From Adiantum capillus-veneris (taxonomy: Eukaryota; Streptophyta; Polypodiopsida; Polypodiales; Pteridaceae), in contig JABFUD020000275.1 in NCBI GenBank assembly GCA_014529385.2, forward strand, positions 1 to 64,000: 64,000 nucleotides of DNA, in the 5' to 3' direction. The translations under genes and the position numbers were made by a program. The notes under the pieces are model-generated. The model was not told where the DNA came from. It ran no database searches and saw nothing but the letters and a program-made list of their open reading frames with translations. How positions within the stretch are numbered: the stretch's first letter is position 1; each line of letters starts with the position of its first letter. Positions 11,051-20,766 of this stretch are shown in pieces.

Positions 11051-11959
11051 CACCCTAGGACCATCAACTAGTATAGAGCCATAATTGTGCACGTTAAGAG
11101 ACTGTGTGGAAAATATGAATGAATGAGCGTTCCAAGTTTGGCTTAAGGGGGTGGTTGCTGGGGTAAGCTCAACTTGTGATGACAAGGCTTGCATAAAATG
11201 GATACACCAGAGGTCCACCTTAAGGTTTTGGGGTATAAATGGCTAGACAAATTTGTGGAACTTTGTTCTAAAAATTGGTGGCAAGACACACAATGCCCTA
11301 CCCAACAACCATATTGAACATATTACAACAAAAAATGAGATGCAAAACTGACAAAAGTTAACAAAAGTGAATTGACAAAAGAACAGCATAATGAATAAAT
11401 CATGGGCAAAAAAACTTGAACACATCGATAGATTGTTAAGTTGGATCAAAATGTACAAGTTACAATGCATTGGCCATTATGGAAAATTGTTAAACTAAAT
11501 TACACTGTTTTGAATCATCTACAAAATTGACATATACATGTCATCTCCTAATACATGCTATATAGAAGTAAGACTAGTGCTAGCTAGGGCTAGTCTGACA
11601 TTGGCTCATTTGACATCTCATCATGACCCAAGGGTGTCTTTATCAGGTTTTGCAAAAACAAAAACAATAAGAATTTCTATAAGTATAAATATACCAATAT
11701 AAATAGTATAACAAGTTATTATTAAAATGCAATAAATTTTAGAGCATAAAGTTAAATAATTACCAAGACAGGTTGAGAGCCCAGAATGTCCATAAGCACC
11801 TTAAGCCCTTTTTGTTCGCATACTCACGCTCGTACAATGTGGGGTTATGTCCAATCATTGAACACTATTTAGGACATAAAAAGAAAATGTGATGTTAAAA
11901 TTTAAGATTACAAACACCAAAAACTACTTAACCTAGAGAAATGCAATAACACTTCCAAA
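11051..11959. other. No recognisable gene
   Basis: Flank of the 5S-like repeat, then AT-rich sequence. The short ORFs have no recognisable content. Confidence 0.45.
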
Positions 11960-12787
11960 GTTGGCCTCATATGACACCCATCTATTGTCTTACTCAAGTG
12001 GTGCGAGCCCTACCTCTACTCATGCTCTGGCCACCTCCCTTTGTTGCTTCCACTTGTTGGGATTCTCACGTGCTTCTTGCTTTGCAATCTTCCAATCTTC
12101 TTTAGTCGGCCAAGCTGACCTACTCCACCCATGCTTTATTTCTTTTTGCACTTTGGAACGCTTTTGCTTGCAGTTCTCATGCATCCGCACCTTCATTAAG
12201 TCTTCAGTGAAGCGCTCTCTTGATTTGCCATGAGAAACCCGTCATGGTGCATATTGATGACTCTATCTTTCAATTCATTGGGCATTTCAGTACAGGTATT
12301 TAAAGTGCCAAAAAACATGAGAGCATAGGACACGCATGTGCAAAATCACCTTCTTGCCATCCTCATCCAAGATCAAGTTTCCACTGATGTCGATCGGCGA
12401 GTATGGAAAGCCCTCTTGCCTATTGCGGGCTGAACCTAGGTGTCAATGCAAGCGTCTTGGTAGGGGTCTCAAGCGGTGTCTCAATAGGGGTCACGACTAC
12501 AGATTTCTCCACAGGATTTACCTTTGTCTATAAGATTTGTCTTTGATTCTTGTTACTTTTGCAACTCTAAATATAGCATTAATGTACCTGTAAATGTTGC
12601 TGGCTACCTCTTGGAAAAGAGAGTATTAGCATTTTATCTTCTTTGTAGGCCTAGTGTTGGTCAAACCAAACCTTACATGCTCTTCATGATTTTGGATGCT
12701 AAGGGTAGCAACCATTTCTTTTTTACTTGTAGCCTTACCCATGATTTCTCTGTTACCTGGCTTACTCTGTGTAATCTCTAGAATTCT
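11960..12787 (-). pseudogene. Unidentified broken coding remnant (copy A)
   Basis: Minus-strand reading gives open, protein-like but out-of-frame pieces, for example a charged segment with KVQKEIKHGWSRSAWPTKED and, upstream, SPIDISGNLILDEDGKKVIL. The first resembles the Lys/Trp-rich style of plant transposase-associated proteins, but I cannot assign a family. It follows the minus-strand ORF cluster at 12788-15950 and may be its 3' continuation. Stops and frameshifts separate the pieces. Confidence 0.3.
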
Positions 12788-13378
12788 CTAAATGTTGTCT
12801 ACAACCATATTGCAATTTGCTTCTTTATCCAGTAGAGCATTGCATCTGACACTTGCTCCTTTTGTAGTGCTAAGAACTATAACTATTCTCATTGCTTGCT
12901 CTATTGAAGGTCTTTGTTCTGATTTTGCCATGGTCTCATCTTGATCTAGCTGTGTCTCTATGGAGGGTGACTTGAGACTTTTTGTTCCACTCTGACTTGC
13001 ATCAGCTGATTTAGCTGGCAATGAGTGATTGATCTTTGAACTTCCTATTGCTTTTTGGTTGTTTGCAATTTCGTTCTTCTTAATTTCTGGCTTTGGTGGC
13101 ATTCTTTGCTCAATAGCTATTGTGGTTGCTCTTTGCCCTATTTGATCTGCACTTGCTATTTCTTGATTTGCTTTAAGCTCTTTTGAAGTTCTATTTGATG
13201 GAGATGAATCATCTTCAATAAGATGTGCTTTGATATAAGTCTCCATTTTAACTGTGCTTGAGGACTTTGTGCTGTCGTCCACGGGTGACCAGTCCTGGTC
13301 TTCATTCTTTGTTGTCTGTGACTCTGTCATGTTTGCATTCTGTATCTTTAACATCTTCTGGGCCATTGACATTCCCAT
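12788..13378 (-). CDS. Unknown Ser/Lys/Gln-rich ORF (copy A)
   Basis: A 196-codon ORF starting MGMSMAQKMLK. It is hydrophilic and low in complexity (Ser, Lys, Gln, Glu, Asn), so it is probably disordered. The C-terminus, RIVIVLSTTKGASVRCNALLDKEANC, is the only compact-looking part and faintly recalls a retropepsin-like strand with DKEA where DTGA would be; this is weak. It lies downstream of four other minus-strand ORFs and may be part of one broken gene or retroelement. No function is assigned. Confidence 0.35.
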   Translation of the reverse strand: MGMSMAQKMLKIQNANMTESQTTKNEDQDWSPVDDSTKSSSTVKMETYIKAHLIEDDSSPSNRTSKELKANQEIASADQIGQRATTIAIEQRMPPKPEIKKNEIANNQKAIGSSKINHSLPAKSADASQSGTKSLKSPSIETQLDQDETMAKSEQRPSIEQAMRIVIVLSTTKGASVRCNALLDKEANCNMVVDNI

Positions 13379-13624
13379 TATGATGTTGTTGGCATATCCT
13401 TTGCTGTGATCACATGAAATTGAGCTATGATGATATGTGAACTTACTTCAATGGTGGTAGAGATGATTCCCAAGCATTCTGCTCATTTGTCTCCTGATAT
13501 ACTCACAAATTTAGGAGCATCTTCCAGTTGTGGTTGGCCACATCTTTTCCAAGTGCGAAAAGACATGAGGTTCTTGTCTAACTAAAAATCTAGCTTTACT
13601 TCTCTTGACAATATTTCTTCATTT

Positions 13625-13843
13625 TCACCAACAATGTTGCACGATCATCGTAGGATTCATGTTTGAATTGACTGCTTTTGTTGTGGCAGCGTCCTTTGGT
13701 TGAACTTTATCTGCATTTTCTTTTCTTTGACCACCTGATTTTGTTGATGTTGAGTCTATTGACTGTAATAGTACACTTTTTGTTTGCAATTGATGAGCAT
13801 TGTCTACCTGCATCTGAGTAACTTTTGATCTTAGAAGATCCAT
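13625..13843 (-). CDS. Unknown small ORF in minus-strand cluster (copy A)
   Basis: A 72-codon hydrophilic ORF rich in Gln, Ser, Lys and Thr, similar in composition to its neighbours on the same strand. No domain. It is likely an in-between fragment of the same broken unit as 12788-13378 and 13907-14320. Confidence 0.25.
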   Translation of the reverse strand: MDLLRSKVTQMQVDNAHQLQTKSVLLQSIDSTSTKSGGQRKENADKVQPKDAATTKAVNSNMNPTMIVQHCW

Positions 13844-13906
13844 TGTACTTTCTGGAAGAATCTATCTCTTTGGAGGAGAATTTGGTGGTGACCTTTGTGT
13901 AGCTTT

Positions 13907-14320
13907 CTAAAATTTAGCTTTCATTGATTTTGACTTTTTTGTCATCTGTTCTAGCAGCTTGAGGCTTTGCATCATCTTCAGATAGTCTGTGACTTCAGCC
14001 TGGCCATCCGTAGGGGCTTGTACAAGGTCATGATCTTGCTGATATTCATTGCCATGTGCATCTTGATATGCATATGTGAGGTTGATCACATGTAACTTCT
14101 TGAATACTATTGTACTTTTTGGCTTTTGACTTTGACTTGTGGAGATCTGTTGAAACTTTTTCCCTTGATCTTCATAGAGGCATTCATCTGTAGGCTCTGA
14201 TGGAATTTGGCTCAATTGGAAACTTCCAACAGCCATATGATCTTTCAATGGTTTCTGCTTTGAAGAGGTCTGTTGGCTAGAAGCTCTAGGGCTTCTAACT
14301 AGTGTAGCATTTCTTGGCAC
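13907..14320 (-). CDS. Unknown ORF with Y-x-D-x-x-G-x-x-Y motif (copy A)
   Basis: A 137-codon ORF, Ser/Gln/Lys-rich at the start. Its central segment YAYQDAHGNEYQQDHDLVQ resembles segments in the two upstream ORFs (for example YTDSEGHRYL at 15462-15950 and YVDQKGKLYKKDQPVF at 14581-15204). The shared pattern, tyrosine, aspartate, glycine, tyrosine, suggests a repeated small module. The C-terminal tail is basic (KKSKSMKAKF). I do not recognise the family. Confidence 0.35.
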   Translation of the reverse strand: MPRNATLVRSPRASSQQTSSKQKPLKDHMAVGSFQLSQIPSEPTDECLYEDQGKKFQQISTSQSQKPKSTIVFKKLHVINLTYAYQDAHGNEYQQDHDLVQAPTDGQAEVTDYLKMMQSLKLLEQMTKKSKSMKAKF

Positions 14321-14580
14321 ATAAGCTGAGCATGATGGACTTACAGCTCCCCCTTCCTAGGGTGATCACTATAGCCTGCTACATTTTGTAAGAGTTCAAA
14401 ATTGTAGTCTCACCTTTTGGGACTGTGAAGCTACACTTTGGATAGCACTGTTGATGTTTAGCATCTGTAAACCTTCGGCATAGTTTCCTATGTATCTCCT
14501 TGAAACATGACAAATTATGCCCCAAGTCAAGTTGTAGATAGCATTATCTTTGCCCTGATATTTTCTATCCTATGGGTCTC

Positions 14581-15204
14581 CTATGATATGAGATTCTGTG
14601 GTTTCGAGACCCAAGGCATCATAGATGCTAGGCTCTTGTCTATATCTACGACTGTTTTGGTCAAAGTATATGTTGGTTTGATCACAACATCGAAGTTTGA
14701 TTTCAATGGAGGAGAGTTTGGCTCTGAACAGATTTTTGGGTTCACTCGGGTAATATCCTTCAGCTCTAGAGAGGATGGCCTATAATAGATTCTTTTCTTT
14801 GAAATGAACCATCCTTTCTGATCTATCACTGGGCGCACTTGTAGGAAGTGGTATGTGGGCCGTTCAAACACTGGTTGATCCTTTTTGTACAGTTTTCCTT
14901 TTTGGTCTACATAGTGTGCATATGAATTATGTGTACCATACAAAGCTAACATCATTCTGTTTGATGTGTCTCTAGACTCGTGAATGATTGCAGATTCAAA
15001 ATCATTTGCAAACCTAATAGTCTTTTCAACCTTTGGTGATATCTGGACATCTTGACCAAATTCATGCAGGAATTTGTTGTTCAAAGAATCAATTTCAAGC
15101 TTTTCAGGTGTCTGTGCATCTTTATGCTGATTTTGAACTTGCACTGCTTTTACTGGTTCTTCTAATGGTAATGTAGAATCATCTGATTGCATTAAAATTG
15201 ACAA
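14581..15204 (-). CDS. Unknown 207-codon ORF with repeated Y/D/G/Y module (copy A)
   Basis: Starts MSILMQSDDST. It contains YAHYVDQKGKLYKKDQPVF and VIDQKGWFISKKRIYYRP, two tandem copies of a D-Q-K-G-x-[LF] module. It is the best-looking ORF of the cluster: mixed hydrophobic and charged, with few low-complexity runs. It may be a domain of a structural or retroelement protein, but there are no catalytic signatures. The 15205-15461 gap in another frame encodes a coherent run (YKVLDGAFYSLMLSVLKEEA) that joins it loosely to the upstream ORF, so a frameshift is likely. Confidence 0.4.
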   Translation of the reverse strand: MSILMQSDDSTLPLEEPVKAVQVQNQHKDAQTPEKLEIDSLNNKFLHEFGQDVQISPKVEKTIRFANDFESAIIHESRDTSNRMMLALYGTHNSYAHYVDQKGKLYKKDQPVFERPTYHFLQVRPVIDQKGWFISKKRIYYRPSSLELKDITRVNPKICSEPNSPPLKSNFDVVIKPTYTLTKTVVDIDKSLASMMPWVSKPQNLIS

Positions 15205-15461
15205 GTTAGATGCACTACATCAAAATTCGCATTTCTAATTTTCTCTGTACCTTGCTTGGCAGTTGATGTATCCATGTTGTCTAGATTTCTTGGACAATCT
15301 TCAAAAAAATTTCCACCTTTTTGTCCACAATCTGAGAAATACGCCATGATCGGTGGTATTTCAATTGTCAAGCTCTATCTGAGAAGTTTCTGCTTCTATG
15401 CTTGCCAAATTGTCGGCTTCTTCTTTTAGAACACTAAGCATCAAGCTGTAGAATGCTCCAT

Positions 15462-15950
15462 CTAGAACTTTGTACGTCTTTGGCTTGGTTCTCCAATTAG
15501 ACTGGCTTCAACTGGTTGATCTGTTGGAACTTGCAATTTTGGCTCTCGACTATAGATTTCACCAATGTAATCCATGTACAATGACCCTGATTGCATATGT
15601 ACCAACTGTATGTTTGGCTGGCTTGTGCATATTTTTGAATAAACATTTGGGTTGACTTTCTGAACTTTTATCTGCACTTCATCTTTGAGCTTGCAATACC
15701 TGGCTCCATTGAAGTCTGTGAATATGTGGGTGTTCGCTAAATCTGGCTTTACTCTGATCAATAGGATCTTAGATCTTGTGTTGCTTTTATTGCTCATCAA
15801 GTATCTATGGCCTTCTGAATCTGTGTACAAAAATTTATCCCCATTGTAGCCATATAGCTGTAAAATCTGCTCTATTGCAGTTGTGCATGTGTTGTCACTG
15901 TTATTGGCTTGCTCTTCTCTACTTGAATTCTTGGCTCGATTTGAGTCCAT
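15462..15950 (-). CDS. Unknown 162-codon ORF, likely 5' end of the minus-strand cluster (copy A)
   Basis: Starts MDSNRAKNSSREEQANNS. After a hydrophilic N-terminus, it has YGYNGDKFLYTDSEGHRYLM, then HIFTDFNGARYCKLKDEVQ, then YMDYIGEIYSREPKLQVPTD: three copies of a loose D/Y-x-x-G-x-x-Y unit. The sequence upstream (15951-16400 on this strand) is A-rich, compatible with a leader. The ORF ends in frame at 15462 but the downstream frame continues protein-like sequence. Function unknown. The repeated module is the only handle. Confidence 0.4.
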   Translation of the reverse strand: MDSNRAKNSSREEQANNSDNTCTTAIEQILQLYGYNGDKFLYTDSEGHRYLMSNKSNTRSKILLIRVKPDLANTHIFTDFNGARYCKLKDEVQIKVQKVNPNVYSKICTSQPNIQLVHMQSGSLYMDYIGEIYSREPKLQVPTDQPVEASLIGEPSQRRTKF

Positions 15951-16385
15951 GTTGGCTCAATCTGTAACAACTCTCTCCTAGCAGATCTTGGTATCGATTA
16001 GCAAAATTTCTACTGCCCGTACTAACCTAATTTGCAATTACATGTGAGTTGTGTCCCTGTTCGTTCGATTAGAAGCTCAATTTGGAATGCAATCACTTGC
16101 ACTTGCCCATTTCTAGCATGCAAAATTTTAAAATTTGTCTGTCCCTCAAACGGCTTTGAGTTGATCTTTTTCGGCTTTTTCCGACTATCCTCCTACTATT
16201 TCTAACTGTTCCACTGTTTGCTCGGTTTTTTCTTGGCTGTTGTTCTTGATTTTTGCTCGCTTTGCGGTACACTTCTCCGGCCTTGCTTTTTGGATTTTGA
16301 TTTTGTTCGTGTGTGATTTTTTCCGGCGATGTGTGTGTTTTTTGCTTTTCTGCTTCTTTCCGGCTTTTTCTGGCACTTTCAACAA

Positions 16386-16925
16386 CTTATTTTTTATTTA
16401 TATTAATCTTTTGTGAAATTTTGAATTTTCTACTTTTTTTACTATTTTTATAATTTTTTGAAAAAGTTTTGATTTTTAATGAATTTTTTGTGAATTTTCT
16501 TTTTTTTTGTGATTTTTTTGAATTTTATGGGATTTTTTGAAGGTTGTATGATTTTTTATGATTTATTGGAATTTTTTCGATCAGTGCTTTATTTTTTATG
16601 ATTTTTTCGGAGCCGTTATGGATTTTCTACAATTTTTAATGATTTATCTGTGAGTTTTTTATTTTTGATTTTTATTGTTTGTTTTTTTTTTAATAACGAT
16701 TTTTTATGACCTTTTAATTTTTTGTAAGTTTTTTTTAGTGAGGTTTTTCTATTTTCTAATGAATTTTTAATGTGTTTTTTTCCATTTTTCTAGAATCTTT
16801 TAAACTCTTTTATAAAAAAAAAGTATTAAATGGCTTTTTTGGTTTTTTATTATTGTTTTTTGTGATTTTGTTTGATTTTTTTACTTTTTTTATAATTTAT
16901 TTATAATAGTAAAATTTTAAAAAAG
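16386..16925. repeat. T-rich degenerate GATTTTTT-type block (copy A)
   Basis: More than 500 bases dominated by T runs interrupted by ga, gg and aat, with recurring gattttttg/gaattttt. It has no ORF on the + strand and reads as A-rich on the minus strand, upstream of the ORF cluster. Confidence 0.7.
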
Positions 16926-17034
16926 AACTACCTAAATAGATGATAGTAGGATGTGCATAGTATTATCCGTGTGTGGACTTGATCCCAATGCTAAACTTGC
17001 TTTTTAGTTTATTTTTTTGGTGGCCATTGAGGGT

Positions 17035-17600
17035 TTTTTGTCTCCCAGTGTCCGCCAAACTATCTACAAACTTGGAAAATTGGTGCAATGGATCTCCTAG
17101 AAGGAGATTGATGCAGTTTCTATACCATTCGCTCAACAAAACGTTGTGAAGGTTTGTTGCATGTTTGAGACACACTTTCCTACCACCATGCTGACCATTC
17201 AAGTGCATCTTCTTGTTCACATAATTGACAAGGTGGAAATAGTAGGCACAATGCATTCTAGGTGGATGTTCTTTTTAGAACATTTCATGAAAACGCTCAA
17301 GGGATATGTGCGTCACGAGAAGGCACGTCCAGAGGGTAACATGGAAGAGGGTTGTCTAGTTTCACAGTCCCTTGTATACATTGGAGAATGGCTCACTGGA
17401 GTTGATAATGGAGGAGATCTGCTTTGGTACACCATTGATGTTGAGTGCATTTTTGCAATTGTGATGTGCAATCTTGGTGTGTAAAAGAACATGATAGAGG
17501 ATCTAGAGGCTAAGATCAATCGATTTTGCATTCTTCACAACCCAATGATGCAAAAGTGGATTTTAGAGTACAAGGATGCAAAGCAAGAGAGACAAAGGGC
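17035..17600 (+). pseudogene. CACTA transposon DUF4218-like fragment (copy A)
   Basis: The + strand reads SVRQTIYKLGKLVQWIS, one in-frame stop, then a long stretch with CCMFETHFPTTMLTIQVHLLVHI, SRWMFFLEHFMKTLKGYVRH and KARPEGNMEEGCL. This is the classic DUF4218 pattern that follows TNP2 transposase in plant CACTA elements (E-x-x-FP..MVHL..HL..RWM-P-E-x-LK-YVRN..RPEG-I-EGY). Downstream, IEDLEAKINRFCILHNPMMQKW continues the C-terminal region in frame beyond a stop at 17484. The N-terminal TNP2 is not present on this side. It is degraded. The reading continues to about 17760 before the copia LTR at 17866. Confidence 0.8.
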
Positions 17601-17865
17601 ATGACTTGAGTGGAGATGGAGAAGTCAACCACCGTGAATTATTTGACGGGACTTGAGAGCCTACCACCATTCATGAGATTAAGATGGTTGCACAATTCCT
17701 TGAAAAGTGCACAACAACATGGTGAATAGGTGGCTTAGGAGAAGTGGGAGTACTCCACGAGGATGCAGCCCCAATGTATGCTTATAATCTTAGACCCATG
17801 GCATAATTTTTTGTATTGGCGGCCACTCATTATCATTGTTGGTTGTAGTATAAGTCATACACGTT

Positions 17866-18077
17866 TGTTACCATGTGCTAGAACACAATTAGGACCACCG
17901 GGGCATTTTTTCCCTTGCTAGGAGGTTTTTCCCCCCATGCATTGTATATACGTCCATCACTCTAGGGCTATCTTACCTTTCCATTGCACACTGATTAATA
18001 TACTCTTTTTTGTGTGCCTTGAGCTTCCTTTGTCTTATCCAATCCGTGTGTGTTTTCTTGCAACCCTAATTCCAACA
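17866..18077 (+). repeat. Copia LTR, 5' position
   Basis: A 212-base LTR starting TGTTACCATG and ending TTCCAACA. It matches 45937-46161 with clear homology over its whole length, including the shared gcattgtatat and gtgtgccttgagcttcct blocks. A tRNA-iMet-type primer site follows at once and a copia gag 360 bases later. The five bases before it (acgtt) do not equal those after the 3' LTR (agatt). Confidence 0.85.
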
Positions 18078-18079
18078 AT

Positions 18080-18091
18080 TGATATCAGAGC
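18080..18091 (+). other. Primer binding site, tRNA-iMet type
   Basis: TGATATCAGAGC, one mismatch from the common TGGTATCAGAGC complement of initiator tRNA-Met, two bases after the LTR end. Normal for Ty1/copia elements. Confidence 0.8.
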
Positions 18092-18441
18092 AGGTTGCAT
18101 CCTCTTGAGCTTAATCGCCAGTAGCTCCAACACACACCTGCTCACTTTCTCCAATTTTTGTTAGCTTTGGCAAGAGTTGGCAGTTTGAAAAATCTTTGGG
18201 TGAGCTTGTAGTTCTAATGTCTGCTCATATTTTTGATTTGGGCTCATTTCGGCCTCAGTTTCCGCCACTACATGTAGAACTGTGCAGGCTATTTTGTCAT
18301 TTTTTGCAAAACATTTGTGAGTGACGTTTTCTTCATAACAGGTCCCTTATAGTCTTCTATGGTTTGTGCTATATAGAACGTGTTTCTCTCACTTTCTTTC
18401 TCCTCTTTTCGGGTGGTTTTCACATCAGGTGCAGCATTTAC

Positions 18442-18932
18442 CATGGCTGACAACAACACATATGTGTTCAAGATGTTTGTTGTTAGGATAGATTGGATGG
18501 GGACAATTACCCTATGTGGGCCTATATGATGCAACATGTTCTTGTGCCAAAGGTAGTTTGGAACATTGTGCAAGGCATTGATGTACCTCCTGGATTTTGA
18601 GAATAAAAGATGCACAGTCTCATACATTGATTGTGTAGTCTGTGAAGTGCACTATTACTCCCCACATTCGTTTAGCAAAATCTCCAAAAACAGGCTTGGG
18701 ATATTTTGGTTGGTCTTTATATAAGTTGAAACAATGAGGCAAAAAATGCATTGTTGCGTAAAGAGTTGAGTTGAAGATTATGCATGAGGAAGATGACATG
18801 GACGCTTTTCTTGTTGGTGTCAAGGAGAACAATGAGCAACTTATTTCTACAAGTGAAGTCATTTTTGACAGTTCCCTTGTGTAGACTGTTGTCGATGCTT
18901 TGCCAGACTTTTGCTAGTACTTGGAGACTTAT
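18442..18932 (+). pseudogene. gag: Copia gag, N-terminal half, frameshifted
   Basis: Starting MADNNTYVFKMFVV, the translation in shifting frames gives WNIVQGIDVPPGF, QAWDILVGL, a segment with EEDDMDAFLVGVKENNEQL, and SLVxTVVDALPDF. This is the standard plant copia Gag N-terminal (DUF4219/UBN2-like) layout in correct order. It has several stops and at least three frame changes. It is cut at 18932 by the TGTTAAC start of another LTR. The missing remainder of this polyprotein may be represented only by the RNase H fragment at 45374. Confidence 0.8.
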
Positions 18933-19852
18933 TGTTAACTGAGTCACATCAGTTAACAGAAGCAGCTAAAGACCGAAGACGTACAAATGCACATCGAAGA
19001 TCAATACAAAGAAGCAGTAAAGATTGGAGTTACACATTTTTCACGTCTTCCCAAAATAGTCATGTATTGTAAATTCTCAATTTATTTCAAGCCATTGTAA
19101 TATTTTAATGTGTTACGGGATCAATGGAAGTTCTAAGCTGTAAAGACCAGGTCAGTTAGTGTGCCTAGGTAGCAGATTCAGTAAGTGGTGAAGCCCTAAA
19201 GGCCTTGGGCGCCCGGACATTGCATATTTTTACCCTAGGTATAAGGCAGTGTATAAAGAAAATTAGGGTTCTCAAACTCATTTGCTGAGAGCACTCTTTG
19301 GTGAGAGCTTTGGAGGTGTGTGGCTATGGAGTCCTTTAGCTTCTCCTTGCTCATGTGACTTGGTTAACACTAATCAATGCTTAATTCTCTTTCACTATGC
19401 CTCGCTCATGCTTCTTATGATTGCCTATGATGCTTTGATTAGCTAGATCGTAAATAATTAGTGATTAAATCCCTCTCTAATCTTGTGTGATTGCCCTCTC
19501 TTGCTTGTATGTGCATGTAGGTTTGATTGGAGTGTGGTGATCAATAGATATGTGTGTGTGTGCTTGTGATTAGTGTGTTGCATGATAGGATTAGTGTTGT
19601 GTGCGTCTTGCAATCGTTAGTGTGTGTGATTGGGTTGATTGGAGGTGAAGAGAAGTGGATGTGGAGATTGCCCTTCAATGTGGCTTAGCTCCTCCATAGG
19701 CCGAGAAGCTCACCTCATAGAGTCACCATTCGTGTTTCCATGATTAGCTCACTAATCGTGTGAGTGTTTCCATGCCCTACGGGTAGCTCATCCCTTGGAA
19801 TTGATAATTTTGTTGGTCATTGGAGCTATTGCAATGATGGAACGCCCCAACA
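18933..19852 (+). repeat. LTR of a second tRNA-Asp-type element, inserted in copia gag
   Basis: Starts TGTTAACTGAG immediately after the copia gag breaks off and ends CCCCAACA before a tRNA-Asp-like primer site. It contains GGGCGCCC (19207-19214) and TATAAAG (19252-19258), the same promoter layout as the 3319 LTR, though the rest is different sequence. About 920 bases. I found no matching 3' LTR. Confidence 0.65.
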
Positions 19853-19854
19853 TT

Positions 19855-19872
19855 TGGCGCCATTTTCGTGGA
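19855..19872 (+). other. Primer binding site, diverged tRNA-Asp type
   Basis: TGGCGCCATTTTCGTGGA agrees with the tRNA-Asp complement at 14 of 18 positions, three bases after the LTR end. Confidence 0.55.
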
Positions 19873-20766
19873 CAATGGTCTACGCTAGTGTAATTGTGGC
19901 ATAATTGAATGTGTTTCCTCACTAATTTCACTTGTGTGTGTATGTTTTTGTGGATTTTAGATGTGTGTGCATGAAGCAATGTGTTTATAATTCCCTAATG
20001 TGTCACCATATCTTGCCAATTGTGTGTTTACACACTCTAATTTCACACTAACCCCTTGTTAATTTGACTTATTTTGCTAACTTACACACTAATTTTCTAC
20101 AAAGGATTGAAGAATTAAATCGTCAATCGATCTTCAATGGAAAGGTAATCTAGGTGGTATTCTCAACCTCCCTAAAATCTAAAGATGTGTAGGATTGTGT
20201 AGAGATCCCACCCTGATGCAATGTAATGTTGATGCTATGTTATTACAATGCAATGTTAATGCTATGATGCTATGAAATTTTTGGATTGTTCGTTTTCATG
20301 CCGTCGTAATGCCGAAATCTTTCAGATTTGGTGGCGTATGAATTTGACAAGTTCAATTGCTAAAATTGGTGATTGCACATTGCTAATTAGATGCCTAATT
20401 GAATTAATTGCATGCTTGAATGGTCAATTGCAAGTGTATGTGTGCACTAAAATCAAGTGTGTGTGCGCCTAATTTTAGGTACGTGTGCAGTATTTTTCCC
20501 TTGATTGTGCACCTAAAAATCAATGTGTGCTTAATGATTTTTCAATTATGATGATTGATTTGTGTTGTGTTCATGCCCAACTAGAGATTTGTAAAATCAC
20601 ATTGCAATTTCGACAAGGTTAACCCTTTTGTGTGCGCACCTAAATATTGGTAAAAACTACCAATTTTATTAGTGTGTGTGCGCTTAAAGAGTGCTTAATG
20701 TGCATGATTAATTCAATTTTTGATTGCATGTTTGATGTGTGTAATGGTTAATTTCTTTGTTTTTAA
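19873..20766 (+). other. Internal leader of the 18933 element; no coding seen
   Basis: TG- and AT-rich sequence with repeated cacactaatttt and gtgtgtgcgc strings. It resembles a long retroelement leader. No gag is recognised before the 20767 element. Confidence 0.4.

Larger units (their letters stand above)
1..17600. repeat. Copy A of a ~46.4 kb-spaced giant direct repeat
   Basis: This whole segment recurs near-identically at about 46383-64000. Differences seen by eye: a 19-base indel near base 14; T/G near 196; one-base and two-base indels near 255 and 315; one GA unit in the microsatellite; C/A at 3768; a C-run of four versus five at 5055; an indel near 6187; G/T at 6732; T/A at 7687. I noticed none beyond about 7.7 kb, and the listed ORFs there are identical. 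The repeat runs to both window edges, so its true ends are not visible. Confidence 0.97.
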
